64,000 bases of DNA, taken from contig PYSS01000059.1 of the NCBI GenBank assembly GCA_003049465.1, positions 124,001 through 188,000 of the forward strand, written 5' to 3'. Shown here one piece after another: positions 20,357 to 29,819 of the stretch (the stretch's first letter is position 1; each line of letters starts with the position of its first letter). A model generated the notes under the pieces. It worked only from the letters and a program-made list of their open reading frames with translations, ran no database searches and had not been told where the DNA came from. This DNA comes from Magnaporthiopsis rhizophila (taxonomy: Eukaryota; Ascomycota; Sordariomycetes; Magnaporthales; Magnaporthaceae). The translations under genes were made by a program, and so were the position numbers.

Positions 20357-22015
20357 GGGTTTCATTTTCTGTGAAGTGGTTGCATTTGATACCCGGCTGG
20401 TGTTTTGTTTTTACATGTTTCCTTCCTGTTGATTTTGGATTTGCATTATGCATTATGGTAGCTATTTTGGGGACTTGGCTATAATTTTGAGTTGGGTGTA
20501 TTTTTTTTTTTTCTTGTTTTTTTTCTCGCTTTTGGGCAATGCATCGGAGTTCCATAGTGTTGGTGGCGATGGGTCAACGACAAGGTGTCCCTAGTGTTGT
20601 GGAAAGGCGGCTTCTCCCACTTCAGGACAATCAAGCGAGACTGAGAAACGGATTGAGCACGATGTTTGATTCACAGACACTCCGGCGTCTGATAGATGCG
20701 GACAATCTAGGAGCAGCAGGTCGATGAACGAAGGCCGCTAGGATCATGGTCAGCTGCCTGATGGCTTCTGGAAAGATCCCGAGACGGACTCTTATTCTCG
20801 ACCTCTGCCAGGCGCGCGCCTGTTGATACGCACCTGGCCGATTGGTCTCGAATTCAGGCCGGATCTGTGACAAACAACCTCGAGAGCAGAACGGGCGTGG
20901 CGCTGGTCCGCGGGATTCCGGATCTGCATTGGCTGTGACAAGGGTTGGTGTTGGCAGGGGGGCAGGGGTAAAAAGAACACACAGCGATCATTCACCGCAA
21001 GATGAATGGCTGAGCCCAGGATGGGATGGACGGATGGAAAGCCCAGACGAGATGGCCGTTTTGTATCTGGAATCCATGGGTAGGAAGACGGGAAATGGGC
21101 AGACATCGGTCGATTCGGGAAAACCCAGGGTGGGGGGCTTGCAGGATTTTAATTGCCGATTTGATGTCAAGATTGGATTTTGATTGACCTGCGGCTCTTG
21201 GGCTTTTCAGGGCGGCCTGGTCCGCGAACCAGTGGAGCTCCACCCTTCGGTGGAACCAGTAGCGCTCCACCGCCAGTGGCCTGCGACATCCTGAGACCTC
21301 GAGTGAGCCCACCATGAAACGACCTGAACAGCTCCACCAAGCGCCCACACGACTTTCCGTCGTCCGTTGTGTTGTTGTTCTTCGTCCCTTGAAGACGAAC
21401 GAGCGTCATGTGAAATGCGGTCTATTTAGCGCGACTGCCCAAATCCCGGGGCCGATCGGGATCGAGGATTCGATTGGCAGAGCCGTTGGTCGTCGGGAGA
21501 AATGGAGGCTTTTGTTCCCTCGTCCCCTTCCCCCTGTCGGGGCGTGCAAGGGTCCCGCCGCCGCCGTGGAACGATGAATAAGACGACGGGACCCTGCCAA
21601 GAAAGCGGAGAGGATGGCCGAATGCCAAGCAATAAGGGGGATCGTTCGGGTGTGTGTGATATAACCCATTTGCACCACCGCCTCGTAGCGCATTCCTTTT
21701 CTTTTCTGTTTTTCCGGGTTTGATCCTTCTCTCCCTCTCTCTCTCTCTCTCCTGCCAAGAAAGTCTTGCTGGTCAACCTGGTCTGGTGCCTGGCCCTGAC
21801 GCTGTACAATTTCTCCGAGCTGCCGGGCAGACTTTGTTTCCGTTCTTTTCTCGCTGTTAATATTTGCCTATATACGCCTTTCTTTTTTTTTTTTTTTTTT
21901 TTTTTTCCCTCGCTGGCCGATCACCTCACTGAACGACCGAATAAAACCACCTAAACGCCAACCAGACCCTCTTTTTCGACGTCGACAACCGCCCCGTGCA
22001 GCCCAACATCTAATC
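20357..22015. other. Intergenic, nothing coding recognised
   Basis: Contains the ligase 3' flank, a direct repeat with palindromic core (21226-21271, listed separately), a CT-rich run (about 21725-21752) and a poly(T) run (about 21883-21906) shortly upstream of the small membrane-protein gene. Short ORFs lack support. Confidence 0.4.
21226..21271. repeat. Direct repeat with palindromic core
   Basis: GAACCAGTGGAGCTCCACC (21226-21244) is repeated as GAACCAGTAGCGCTCCACC (21253-21271), start-to-start spacing 27 bp. The first copy contains the perfect palindrome GTGGAGCTCCAC. It could be a paired regulator site or a hairpin. Confidence 0.4.
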
Positions 22016-22320
22016 ATGTCCCCCATACCGTCCCTCGAAACTCGCCTCCTGGCGGCCAGGAGCAACGAGCTCCTGATGCGCGGCCTGGCCGAGGCTGGCG
22101 CCCACGCTCACATGCTCATGAAGCGGGAGGTTAGCCACTTTACGGTCGAGACAATAGCAGTTAGTACGTGGCGTCAGGCAACATTAAATGTCAAGCATCC
22201 CGACTTGGTTGTTCGCTGCTAACACGAGCCACCTCGCACCGCCCGCCAGCCATTGCGATATTCGTCTTGATGGGTCTGCTGTACTATTGGGGTATTAAGA
22301 AGGAGGGTTCGTGGAAATAA
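22016..22320 (+). CDS. Small single-TM protein, 72 residues
   Basis: Exons 22016-22163 and 22250-22320. The 86-nt intron has donor GTACGT, branch GCTAAC and acceptor GCCAG, and is phase 1, so the frame continues from ...VETIAV into TIAIFVLMGLLYYWGIKKEG and stops at TAA. The product has a soluble amphipathic N-terminal half (about 45 residues) and one C-terminal transmembrane helix followed by a short basic tail. This is the layout of tail-anchored or small mitochondrial/ER membrane proteins. The splice solution is very clean, which is the main support for a real gene. No family name can be given. Confidence 0.65.
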
Positions 22321-24212
22321 GGCGCCCGCGACGGAGCCGCTTTTCCCGTTACTCGACCGCTCGGCCGGCACGGGCACTCCACGGTACACGACACCATGTC
22401 CCGCCGATCACCAACAAACTGGTTCATGCAAGACATATTTGAGCTCCACCGTCCGCGACGACAGCATGCATATCCTTGGCCAACTCTACTCGTTTAACAA
22501 CCGCGGCTTCTTTTGTTGTTCATTTGCAGCCGGCACACATCACGGCTACCACCATCGCGAATCACTCTGCTGGCCCCCGAGGCAACCGTTTATTGGACGG
22601 GCATTATTTCACAAAGCGCCAGCACGGCTATAAATACGAGGGGAGGCATTATATACCCGGAGGAGCGCGTTGGGCTCCTGTTTTCTTTGGTTGTTGCATC
22701 TTTTGGTTTAATCATAGCGCAGCGATGGACAGCATATTACAGATCTCGGAATCACACTTGGGCTTTTTGGGAACTTCACGTCACTCGTGGCGACGTGTGA
22801 GCATTGAGGCATGGCGCTGTTCTTGTTGTTACTGCTGACTGCATTCGGGTATTCGCCTCGTTTCGTGGTCTTGTAGCTCTCGTTTAACGACCGCTGGAAA
22901 TCGGGCAGGGACTGCTAGAACGCTCTCGGTCCTCGCGATATGCCAACCTACGACAATTGAAAGCCACGGGCCAAAGATACAGGGTCCCAGAGCAGCCACA
23001 CGTCGGCCAGCACGCATAAATGCCTCATGCAAAGGCTGCCTCCGCGCAGCGCCTACTGCTACCAGGATCGCCAACATGGCCGCCAACATGCGCGACGCCA
23101 TTTACCCAGCCGGCGTAGCTCATACCTGCTATCGCGCCCATCGCCGCCGCCGCCGCGTCAGGTCGCAAAATGCACGACCCTGCGACCCAACAGCAAGCCC
23201 GTGTGTTGCTCCTGCCGTCTCTACGGCACGGTCAACTTGGCGTCTGTGAGGTTCGATGTCTACGGCAGGCACGACGGCGTACTATGAGCCATGTAAGAGG
23301 ATGGGTCGAGCGACACCGGGCCCTACCTGCACTCGGTTGCAATTAGCCGCTCGGGAAGTTGTTTTCTTTACTGCAGGCTGCGTGTTAGCGCGGCAGGTGG
23401 TAGTCGGAAGGAGCTGGTTACGGCTGCACTAGTCGCACTTCATTCGGGATCGGCAAGCAGGTGCAGCCACAATGGTTCCCCGAGGGTTAGCGTCTCGCGG
23501 GTCGCAAGGGATTGAGGGGTCGGTGGGGACCAAATGCTATTAGCGCGGGGTAGAGGGGTTGCAAAGTACGCGCCGACCACCGACGGGCCTGCCAAGGCCG
23601 AACCTGCAGCTTGCAGGTGGGAGAAATCTTGCTCTCGTGGCGGGGCTTTGGGTGGCGTGATGAGTGGTGTGAAGAACAAAAAAAAAAAAAAAAAAAAAAT
23701 GGAAGCAACGGGGTGCAAATGGCGGTGATAGGGGCGGATCCCGGAACGCCCGTGCATGCAGCTGCCCGGGTGCGCTGTCACTTCTCACACGTGCCTACCG
23801 GAAACGGCCCTTCCCCGTTGTGACACGCTGCGGCTGCACCGTCCCTGCCGCTGCTGTTGGCTCGCCTCGACGCTTGCGCGTTGCACCTGCGCGAGATTTA
23901 AGCATGTACGTCGGTGGAGCGTAGTCGAATCGGGTATTTGTTCTACCCTGGGCTTCTTCAGCCGATCCATCTCGACCGGAGGACCAGACATTCCCGATTG
24001 AAGCCAACGCCCTTCTGGCCCACCATCCATACCTACCATGCATACTTGACTGCCATCTGGCCCAAGACGGCAACCCGCCGATCAGACGACCCTTTCAGCT
24101 CTCGCTCCGACTCCCATTTGACCACCCCAATTCCCGCCCCTCTCTCGCCCATCCGTCTGTTTGGATTTGTCTTCCTCAACCGACGTGACCGACAGCCATC
24201 CCACCTCTCGCC
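22321..24212. other. Intergenic with poly(A) run; no gene recognised
   Basis: About 1.9 kb. Holds tRNA-like copy B (23233-23355) and a run of about 20 A (23680-23699). The last 200 bp are the promoter and leader of the methyltransferase. Open frames at 22439-22838 and 22829-23101 have no motifs. Confidence 0.4.
23233..23355 (+). repeat. tRNA-like repeat, copy B
   Basis: Bases 23297-23355 match 16372-16431 (reverse strand) over about 60 bp, including GAGGATGGGTCGAG, CGACACCGGG, CCCTACCTG and TTAGCCGCT. A 12-mer CAACTTGGCGTC at 23233 also occurs in copy A but in the opposite orientation relative to the core, so the two copies are rearranged with respect to each other. Confidence 0.45.
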
Positions 24213-25485
24213 ATGACGCAAGAAACCGCACCGTCTCCCGCCGCTCCCGGGCCATCTGCCGAGCAGGGTCAGGGCGGCCATAGAGTGGTATGTCGACCGG
24301 ATCCCACCCAGCGTGGACGCACGTCGACTCTGGCTTCGTACTCACTGTCGTCATGCCTTCCAGGACCCCGAATTTGATGCTGCCGATGACGACGACCGCG
24401 ATTCGGCGCTGGGCGATGGTGACAGCCTTAACATCAGCTCCACCGCCTCGATCAACTCGACCATCCTCAACTACCGCAAGCTCCATGGCCGCACCTACCA
24501 GAACTACGAGGGCGCCGAGTACTGGGGCCCCAATGATCAACCTCAGAATGAGGCCCTGGATATGGCGTGCGTGTTTCTTTTCCGCATCTCGACACCTAGG
24601 TACCTACCTAGATGACCCCTGGACAGAGCTCACACATGGTCACCCCACAGCCATCACATGATGACCCTCGCCCTCGACAACAAGCTCTACCTTGCCCCTC
24701 TCGACAACCCGCAAAAGGTCCTCGATGTAGCCACTGGCACCGGAATCTGGGCCATGTGAGTGTGTCTTTCGTGTCCCGTCCCTGCTGAGCCCCAGAACTT
24801 ACCGCTCTACCCGCCTAGCGACTTTGCCGACGAGCATCCCTCGGCCGAGGTTATCGGAACGGACCTGTCGCCCATCCAGCCCAACTGGGTGCCGCCCAAC
24901 TGCAAATTTGAGCTGGACAGCGCCGAGTCCGAATGGACGTATGCCGATAACAGCTTCGATTTCATCCACATACGCGGCCTGCTTGGGTGCATACAGCACT
25001 GGGAGAAGTTGTACCGCAACGTGTTGCGCTGTCTCAAACCCGGCGGCTGGTTCGAGCACCACGAGTTCTCCATCCCGCTGCTGTCGGACGACGACTCGCT
25101 GCCCGACGACTCCGCCTGGGCCGACTGGAACACGCTTTTCCGCGCGGCCGGCGATAAGATGAACCGATCCTTTACCGTCACCGACTTTTGGGAGGACAAA
25201 CTGCGCGATGCCGGCTACACGGGCGACATCCACCGCCACATGGTTAAACTGCCCGTCGGCGGCTGGGCGGCCGACCCCAAGTGGAAGCAGGTGGGCCTGT
25301 TCAACCGCATGTGCCTCGAGCAGGGGCTTGACGGCTTCGCCAATTACGTCACTCAGAAGGTGATGGGTTGGAGTGTCGAGGAGAAGGAGGTTCTGTTGGC
25401 CAAGATACGCAACGCGATAAAGAACCGATCGTACCACGCCTACTACCCTCTCAAGATTATTTACTTGCAGAAGCCGGTTGCGTGA
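24213..25485 (+). CDS. LaeA-like SAM-dependent methyltransferase
   Basis: Four exons: 24213-24287, 24364-24566, 24651-24755 and 24819-25485 (introns 76, 84 and 63 nt; donors GTATGT, GTGCGT and GTGAGT); 349 residues. The N-terminus is acidic and disordered. SAM-binding motif I is VLDVATGTGIWAI, split by the third intron, followed by motif II EVIGTDLSPIQP, and the ...SFDFIHIRGL and LKPGGWFEHHE segments typical of fungal LaeA/UMTA-type class I methyltransferases. Substrate unknown; relatives include secondary-metabolism regulators and tailoring enzymes. It is convergent with the GH43 gene, 192 bp apart, but no biosynthetic backbone enzyme lies nearby. Confidence 0.9.
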
Positions 25486-25677
25486 GAGAGGAGCGAGACT
25501 GTGGGATGGCTGAACTTGGATGACGAACTAGGAAGCGGTTTGCTTTTGTTGGGTATGCGTATGGGGTCTCCTGGATATTCAAAGGGGCCTCTTGATTTTG
25601 GTATGGAACAGCGACTGTGTTTTGTATATCCTACCTGACGAGCTCCATAAACTCAAACAAAGCGATATCGTAGCTGT

Positions 25678-27369
25678 TTACACATCATAACGGTCCGTGT
25701 GATGTCTCACGGGGCGATACAGCAGGTAGTCGAAGCGGGCCTCGAGCGCTGTGCCGTTGAGGTCGGAACAGGCCAGTCCGACAAAGGCGCCCGTGAAACT
25801 TCCGTGCAGCTGATGGCCGCCGCACTCGTCAGACACGAGGGAGGCATCCAGCACAGGGCCGACTTTTTCCATCTGCCTCGCCTTCAGGTCGGCGTCGGAC
25901 TCGCCGGCGGCCGCGACGGCATAGTAAAACTGCAGATCTCGGCCGCGCACGCCGAGCCCCAACCGGACCTTGCCGGCCCCGGGTATGGACACGGGCTGCA
26001 GCAGCAGGTCGGCGCGCAGCTTGGACTCCGGGTACGATGCCTCGGACGACAGGACGAGCAGCTCGCGCGACCCGTCCGAGTGGGCCGTGACGGCCAGGTA
26101 CAGGAAGTTGTAGCGGCTGTAGTAGGCCGTCAGGCCGGCGTACTGGCGCTCGTCGGCGGGCGAGTAGCCGTCCAGCACCGTCTCGGCGTCGTACGAGAAG
26201 TGCGTCTGCCGCCGGGCCACGAGGGCCTGCTCGAACCAGGAGCCGACGCTCTCGCGGCCGATCAGGGCTATCTGTCCGGTTCCGTTGTTGTTGTTGTTGT
26301 TGTTGTTGTTGTCGAGGCGGAAGATGCGTTCCGGGTGTGGCGTGCGCAGCCACTGCAGGTCTTGCGGCAACTGCTGCGTATTATCAAAAGTGTACAGGGT
26401 CTCGGCCCAATAAGCCGCATCGTCGCGGGCGCCGGGCAGGTCGACGTGCAGCGACGGCACCGGCCCGTTCTTGACGTACAGCCAGCCGTCGGCGCGCCAC
26501 TCGGCCTCCTGCACGGCCGTCTCGCGGCCCAGCACGCAGCGGCGCAGCTGCGTCGTCGGGCGGCCGGTGAGGTGCACGAGGTAGGTGCGGCCGTCGGGCG
26601 TGTCGACCAGGTCGCCGTGGCCCGCGCGCTGCAGGGCGGCGAGCGGCGCGTCCTTTGAGGTCAGCACGTGAGCGTCCGGGTGCGTCTCGTACGGGCCCCA
26701 GACGTCGCGGGACCGGGCGAGCGTGCAGGCGTGGTCGTAGCCCGTTCCGCCCTCGGCCACGAGCAGGTAGAACCAGCCGTTGTTGCGCTTGTACAGGTGC
26801 GGCGCCTCGATCAGGCCGAGGCCGGTGCCCTGGTAGATGTTCTTGCGCGGGCCGACCAGCTTGTTGGTCTGGGGATCAAACTCCTGGCACGCGATGCCCG
26901 CGAACAGACGGGGTCGGCGCCGGTGGTCCCAGAGCATGTTGATAAAGTATTTCTTCCCCGTGTCCACGTCGTGGAACAGCGAAGGGTCGAAGCCGGACGA
27001 GTTGACGTAGACGGGGTCGGACCAAGGCCCCTCGACGGCCGGGGACGTGACGATGTAGTTGTGGGCGTCCTTGAACGAGCCGTCCTTGCGCTTGACGTCG
27101 GTGTAGACGAGCCAGAACCGGTCCCCATCGTGCGTCAGGCAAGGGGCCCAGACGCCGCAGCTGTCGGGCTCGCCGCGCATGTCGAGCTGCGACGCCCGCG
27201 TCAAAGGGCGGCACGCCAGCGTCCAGTTGGCCAGGTCGCGCGAGTGGTGGATCTGCACGCCCGGGAACCACTCAAACGTCGAGGTGGCGACGTAGTAGTC
27301 GGCGCCCACCCGAACCACGGACGGGTCCGGGTTGAAGCCGGGGAGGATGGGGTTGCGGACCAGGGGCAT
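25678..27369 (-). CDS. GH43 beta-xylosidase-like glycosidase, intracellular
   Basis: Single exon, 563 residues from ATG at 27369 (MPLVRNPILPGFNPDP); the frame extends upstream but without an ATG. Catalytic triad positions are visible: general base D15 (NPDPS), pKa-modulating D128 (GFDPS) and general acid E188 (IEAPH). This is nearly the same numbering as the bacterial GH43_11 beta-xylosidases. The C-terminal half forms the usual beta-sandwich accessory domain (SVGSWFEQALVARRQTHFSY region). There is no signal peptide, so it probably cleaves imported xylo-oligosaccharides. A (GTT)9 tract at 26284-26310 codes for nine Asn in the linker. Alternative activity: alpha-L-arabinofuranosidase. Confidence 0.9.
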   Translation of the reverse strand: MPLVRNPILPGFNPDPSVVRVGADYYVATSTFEWFPGVQIHHSRDLANWTLACRPLTRASQLDMRGEPDSCGVWAPCLTHDGDRFWLVYTDVKRKDGSFKDAHNYIVTSPAVEGPWSDPVYVNSSGFDPSLFHDVDTGKKYFINMLWDHRRRPRLFAGIACQEFDPQTNKLVGPRKNIYQGTGLGLIEAPHLYKRNNGWFYLLVAEGGTGYDHACTLARSRDVWGPYETHPDAHVLTSKDAPLAALQRAGHGDLVDTPDGRTYLVHLTGRPTTQLRRCVLGRETAVQEAEWRADGWLYVKNGPVPSLHVDLPGARDDAAYWAETLYTFDNTQQLPQDLQWLRTPHPERIFRLDNNNNNNNNNGTGQIALIGRESVGSWFEQALVARRQTHFSYDAETVLDGYSPADERQYAGLTAYYSRYNFLYLAVTAHSDGSRELLVLSSEASYPESKLRADLLLQPVSIPGAGKVRLGLGVRGRDLQFYYAVAAAGESDADLKARQMEKVGPVLDASLVSDECGGHQLHGSFTGAFVGLACSDLNGTALEARFDYLLYRPVRHHTDRYDV

Positions 27370-27804
27370 TTTTGCTTTACTTTGGCAGCAGCTATCTGGT
27401 AGGTACCTGGTAGGTGGTATGTACCTATTATAGGTAGGTGAGAGCCACGGCAGCGACACGACTCTCAAACCATCTCCGCATCCCCGCCCCGCATCTCTCA
27501 ATATTTAGCCGCCGGCTCGGAGTCGACGAAAGCCGATGCGGCGGCATGAGGGCGGCTGGTGGGGGTGTCGCTTGGAACAGTGGCATGGACAAATAGAATA
27601 TCCACTCCCGACGCCGCTGGTTTAACCCCATTCACAACCGTTTTATCGGTTTGTTTAATTCCTATTTCTTATAGTCCTTTTTTTTACTTCCTATCTCATG
27701 CTATTTCCCAGTCCTTTATCCTATTTCCTATATCATACACTATTTCCTAAACCTTGTCCTATTTCTTAATCTTATCCTATCCCCTAAATCTTTCCATCAC
27801 ATGG
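27370..27804. other. Intergenic with TCCTATTTC-type repeat
   Basis: Left part: GH43 promoter with TAGGTACCTGGTAGG-type short repeats (27400-27440). From 27649 to about 27795 the plus strand carries about eight degenerate copies of TCCTATTTC(C/T), the left arm of the inverted repeat-like flank of the nuclease-fold gene. Confidence 0.45.
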
Positions 27805-29325
27805 TTACTCCTCGTCGTCCCCCACGCCTAGAAAATCCATCATCCACTCCTTGAACGGCCCGTCCATCCAGGCAACCAGGTGACGCAAAACAGCAAGCAA
27901 AGTGTAAAGGTCGAGCAAATTCGCAGTGCCGCCGATTTGCAGGGAACCGACCATCTCGATCCCCTTCTCGTCCCCCCTGTCGCAGGCAAAGTAGAGAGAC
28001 CACGAATGCCCAGAGGTGAGGACGAGGGGAATGGTGATAAATCTTTGCCGATGATGTCCAGCGAGTGCCCGCATGCGCTGGTGCCACGCCGCAACCCAAA
28101 CGGCCAGCTGGATGCGGCCATCTCTCTGGCCCGTGGCGCCCTTGGTTTCGATCATGACGCCCGCGGGTCTGTTTTGCAGCGGGCCGTAGATGCTCTGGTT
28201 GATGGTGTATGTGTCGAAGGGCAAGCCCATGACCATGTCGCCGACCTTTTTCGCGAGCGCGGCGTGGCCGGGACTCCGGTTGTGTGGAGGATCGTCGAGC
28301 GCCAGGACGAGGGCGAAGTCGACCATGTTTCCGGGTCCCGAGCTCGTGGTCGTGGTCGACTGCGACTGGCCCTCGTCGGTGGCGGCCGAGTACGCGGCCG
28401 ATGAGGAGGACGGCGGCGCTTCACCCGGCGGCTGCTCGCCGCCGTCGCGTCTCTGTGGTCGCCAGACCGGGACGATGGTGGCCGTCGTGATCTGCTCGGA
28501 CGCGACGCCGCGACGGCATCGCGTGGCGAGGTCGAGAAGCGGGGTGTGCACAAGCGCGTTCCAGGCGCTCTCGGAACGGCTCAGCTTCTCCGACTCGGCC
28601 GCGCGACGCTGGATTTTTCGGAGCGTGAGCAAGTCGCTCTTGGCTCGTCGGAAGGCCGCCAGATCCGTCGTCTCGGGCTCGGTCTCGGGCTCCGAGTCGT
28701 GCGTCCACAGCTGGCCATCCTCGGCCGTCTCGGGCGCGAAGAAATGCGGAGGCCAGTCGCGTGCTTCCGGGGCCAGCTTCGCGACGAGGTCGCGGGCGCC
28801 GTCAGAGATGAAGCCAGAGCGGAACTCGGTGACCCTGCGGATCTTTTTGAAAAGCCCCATCACGTCCTCGGGCAGCTGCGTCTCGGCATCGATGGCGGCG
28901 GCGGTATACTGGACGGGCGGCACCAGGCTCCGAAGCATGAGGAGGGACTTGATGGGGCTCACGGATCGCCTGCGGCGGCCCGGCCGCTTTGCAGCAAGCG
29001 GGGCCAGCGGCCTCAATTGCAGCGGCCTGGAGTCGACCGCCTCGTCCGTATCGACAGCCTCCTCGGCCGGGTCGAGCCTCCTACGCTTAGCAGGCGACCG
29101 CGACCGGGGCGGAGGCTGCGAGGACGACTCGGGCGGAGTGGGCGGCACGGCATCGTCTGCGTCCAAAGCGGCCTGCTCGGCTGGAGGATCCGGCCCTTGC
29201 TGGTCGAGCCACGAGAATATGCGCCTGCAGTTATCGCAGAGGCACACCGCAAGTTGGCCATCAGACTGGCGCCGTATCGTGTGATTGCAATTTAAACCCC
29301 GCACCGGATCGAAAGTGCTGTTCAT
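27805..29325 (-). CDS. PD-(D/E)XK nuclease-like fungal protein (PDDEXK_12 type)
   Basis: Single exon, 506 residues from ATG at 29325 (MNSTFDPVRGLNCNHT); ten more codons upstream are open but start at GTG. A Cys-rich start (CNH...CLCDNC) and a long disordered region with basic patches (SPAKRRRL, KRPGRRRRS; likely nuclear localisation) precede the folded C-terminal part. There SESAWNALVHTPLLDLA, NMVDFALVL and AGVMIETKG supply the E...D...ExK pattern of PD-(D/E)XK nucleases. In ascomycetes this family is expanded and often found in variable regions; its substrate is unknown. Both flanks carry related repeat sequence in opposite orientation (27649-27674 and 29467-29494). Confidence 0.8.
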   Translation of the reverse strand: MNSTFDPVRGLNCNHTIRRQSDGQLAVCLCDNCRRIFSWLDQQGPDPPAEQAALDADDAVPPTPPESSSQPPPRSRSPAKRRRLDPAEEAVDTDEAVDSRPLQLRPLAPLAAKRPGRRRRSVSPIKSLLMLRSLVPPVQYTAAAIDAETQLPEDVMGLFKKIRRVTEFRSGFISDGARDLVAKLAPEARDWPPHFFAPETAEDGQLWTHDSEPETEPETTDLAAFRRAKSDLLTLRKIQRRAAESEKLSRSESAWNALVHTPLLDLATRCRRGVASEQITTATIVPVWRPQRRDGGEQPPGEAPPSSSSAAYSAATDEGQSQSTTTTSSGPGNMVDFALVLALDDPPHNRSPGHAALAKKVGDMVMGLPFDTYTINQSIYGPLQNRPAGVMIETKGATGQRDGRIQLAVWVAAWHQRMRALAGHHRQRFITIPLVLTSGHSWSLYFACDRGDEKGIEMVGSLQIGGTANLLDLYTLLAVLRHLVAWMDGPFKEWMMDFLGVGDDEE

Positions 29326-29819
29326 CTTTTCGATTGGTGCCTGGTCAAGCAGCACAGCTTGTCTGCTGGCTGTTGGAAGCTCAGAGGCTCGTGCGGGGCA
29401 TTACGTCACCTAACTGGTGGTGATTTTCAGGATGAAAAACATGAAGACATGTAGGAAATAGGATAGGTTACAGGAAATAGGAAATAAGACAAACAATTCT
29501 TCCTTCTCTTTTCTTTCCTTTTTCCTTTCCTTTTTCCTCTCCTTTTTCCTCTCCTTTTTCCTCTCCTTTTTCCTCTCCTTTTTCCTCTCCTCGCTTTTTA
29601 TAATAATTCGTACGTCCGTCATGTTTATGGAAGAAGCCCTCCGTGCATCTGCTTGGATACTCTGGACTAAAACCCCATCGCATCGTTTTACAGGCCTCCG
29701 CTACTCTTTCTTTCTTATAACGCAAAAGAGGCATATCACATCACAAGTCAATATCAAAATCCAAACTGATCATAAATTCGTAGCAAAATGGCAAGCCAGA
29801 GTACACACAGCCGTCCGCA
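29326..29819. repeat. Inverted-flank copy and 12-bp minisatellite
   Basis: 29467-29494 (GTTACAGGAAATAGGAAATA...) is close to the reverse complement of 27649-27674. 29518-29592 is about six tandem copies of TTTTTCCTCTCC. The rest is the 3' flank of the CYP505 gene. Confidence 0.6.

Noticed and set aside
25699..26658. 319-codon plus frame
   Set aside because: Antisense shadow of the GH43 gene.
28190..29284. 364-codon plus frame
   Set aside because: Antisense to the PD-(D/E)XK gene, which has clear motifs.
29518..29592. Coding GEEK repeats on the minus strand
   Set aside because: Simple translation of a 12-bp minisatellite in a gene-free stretch.
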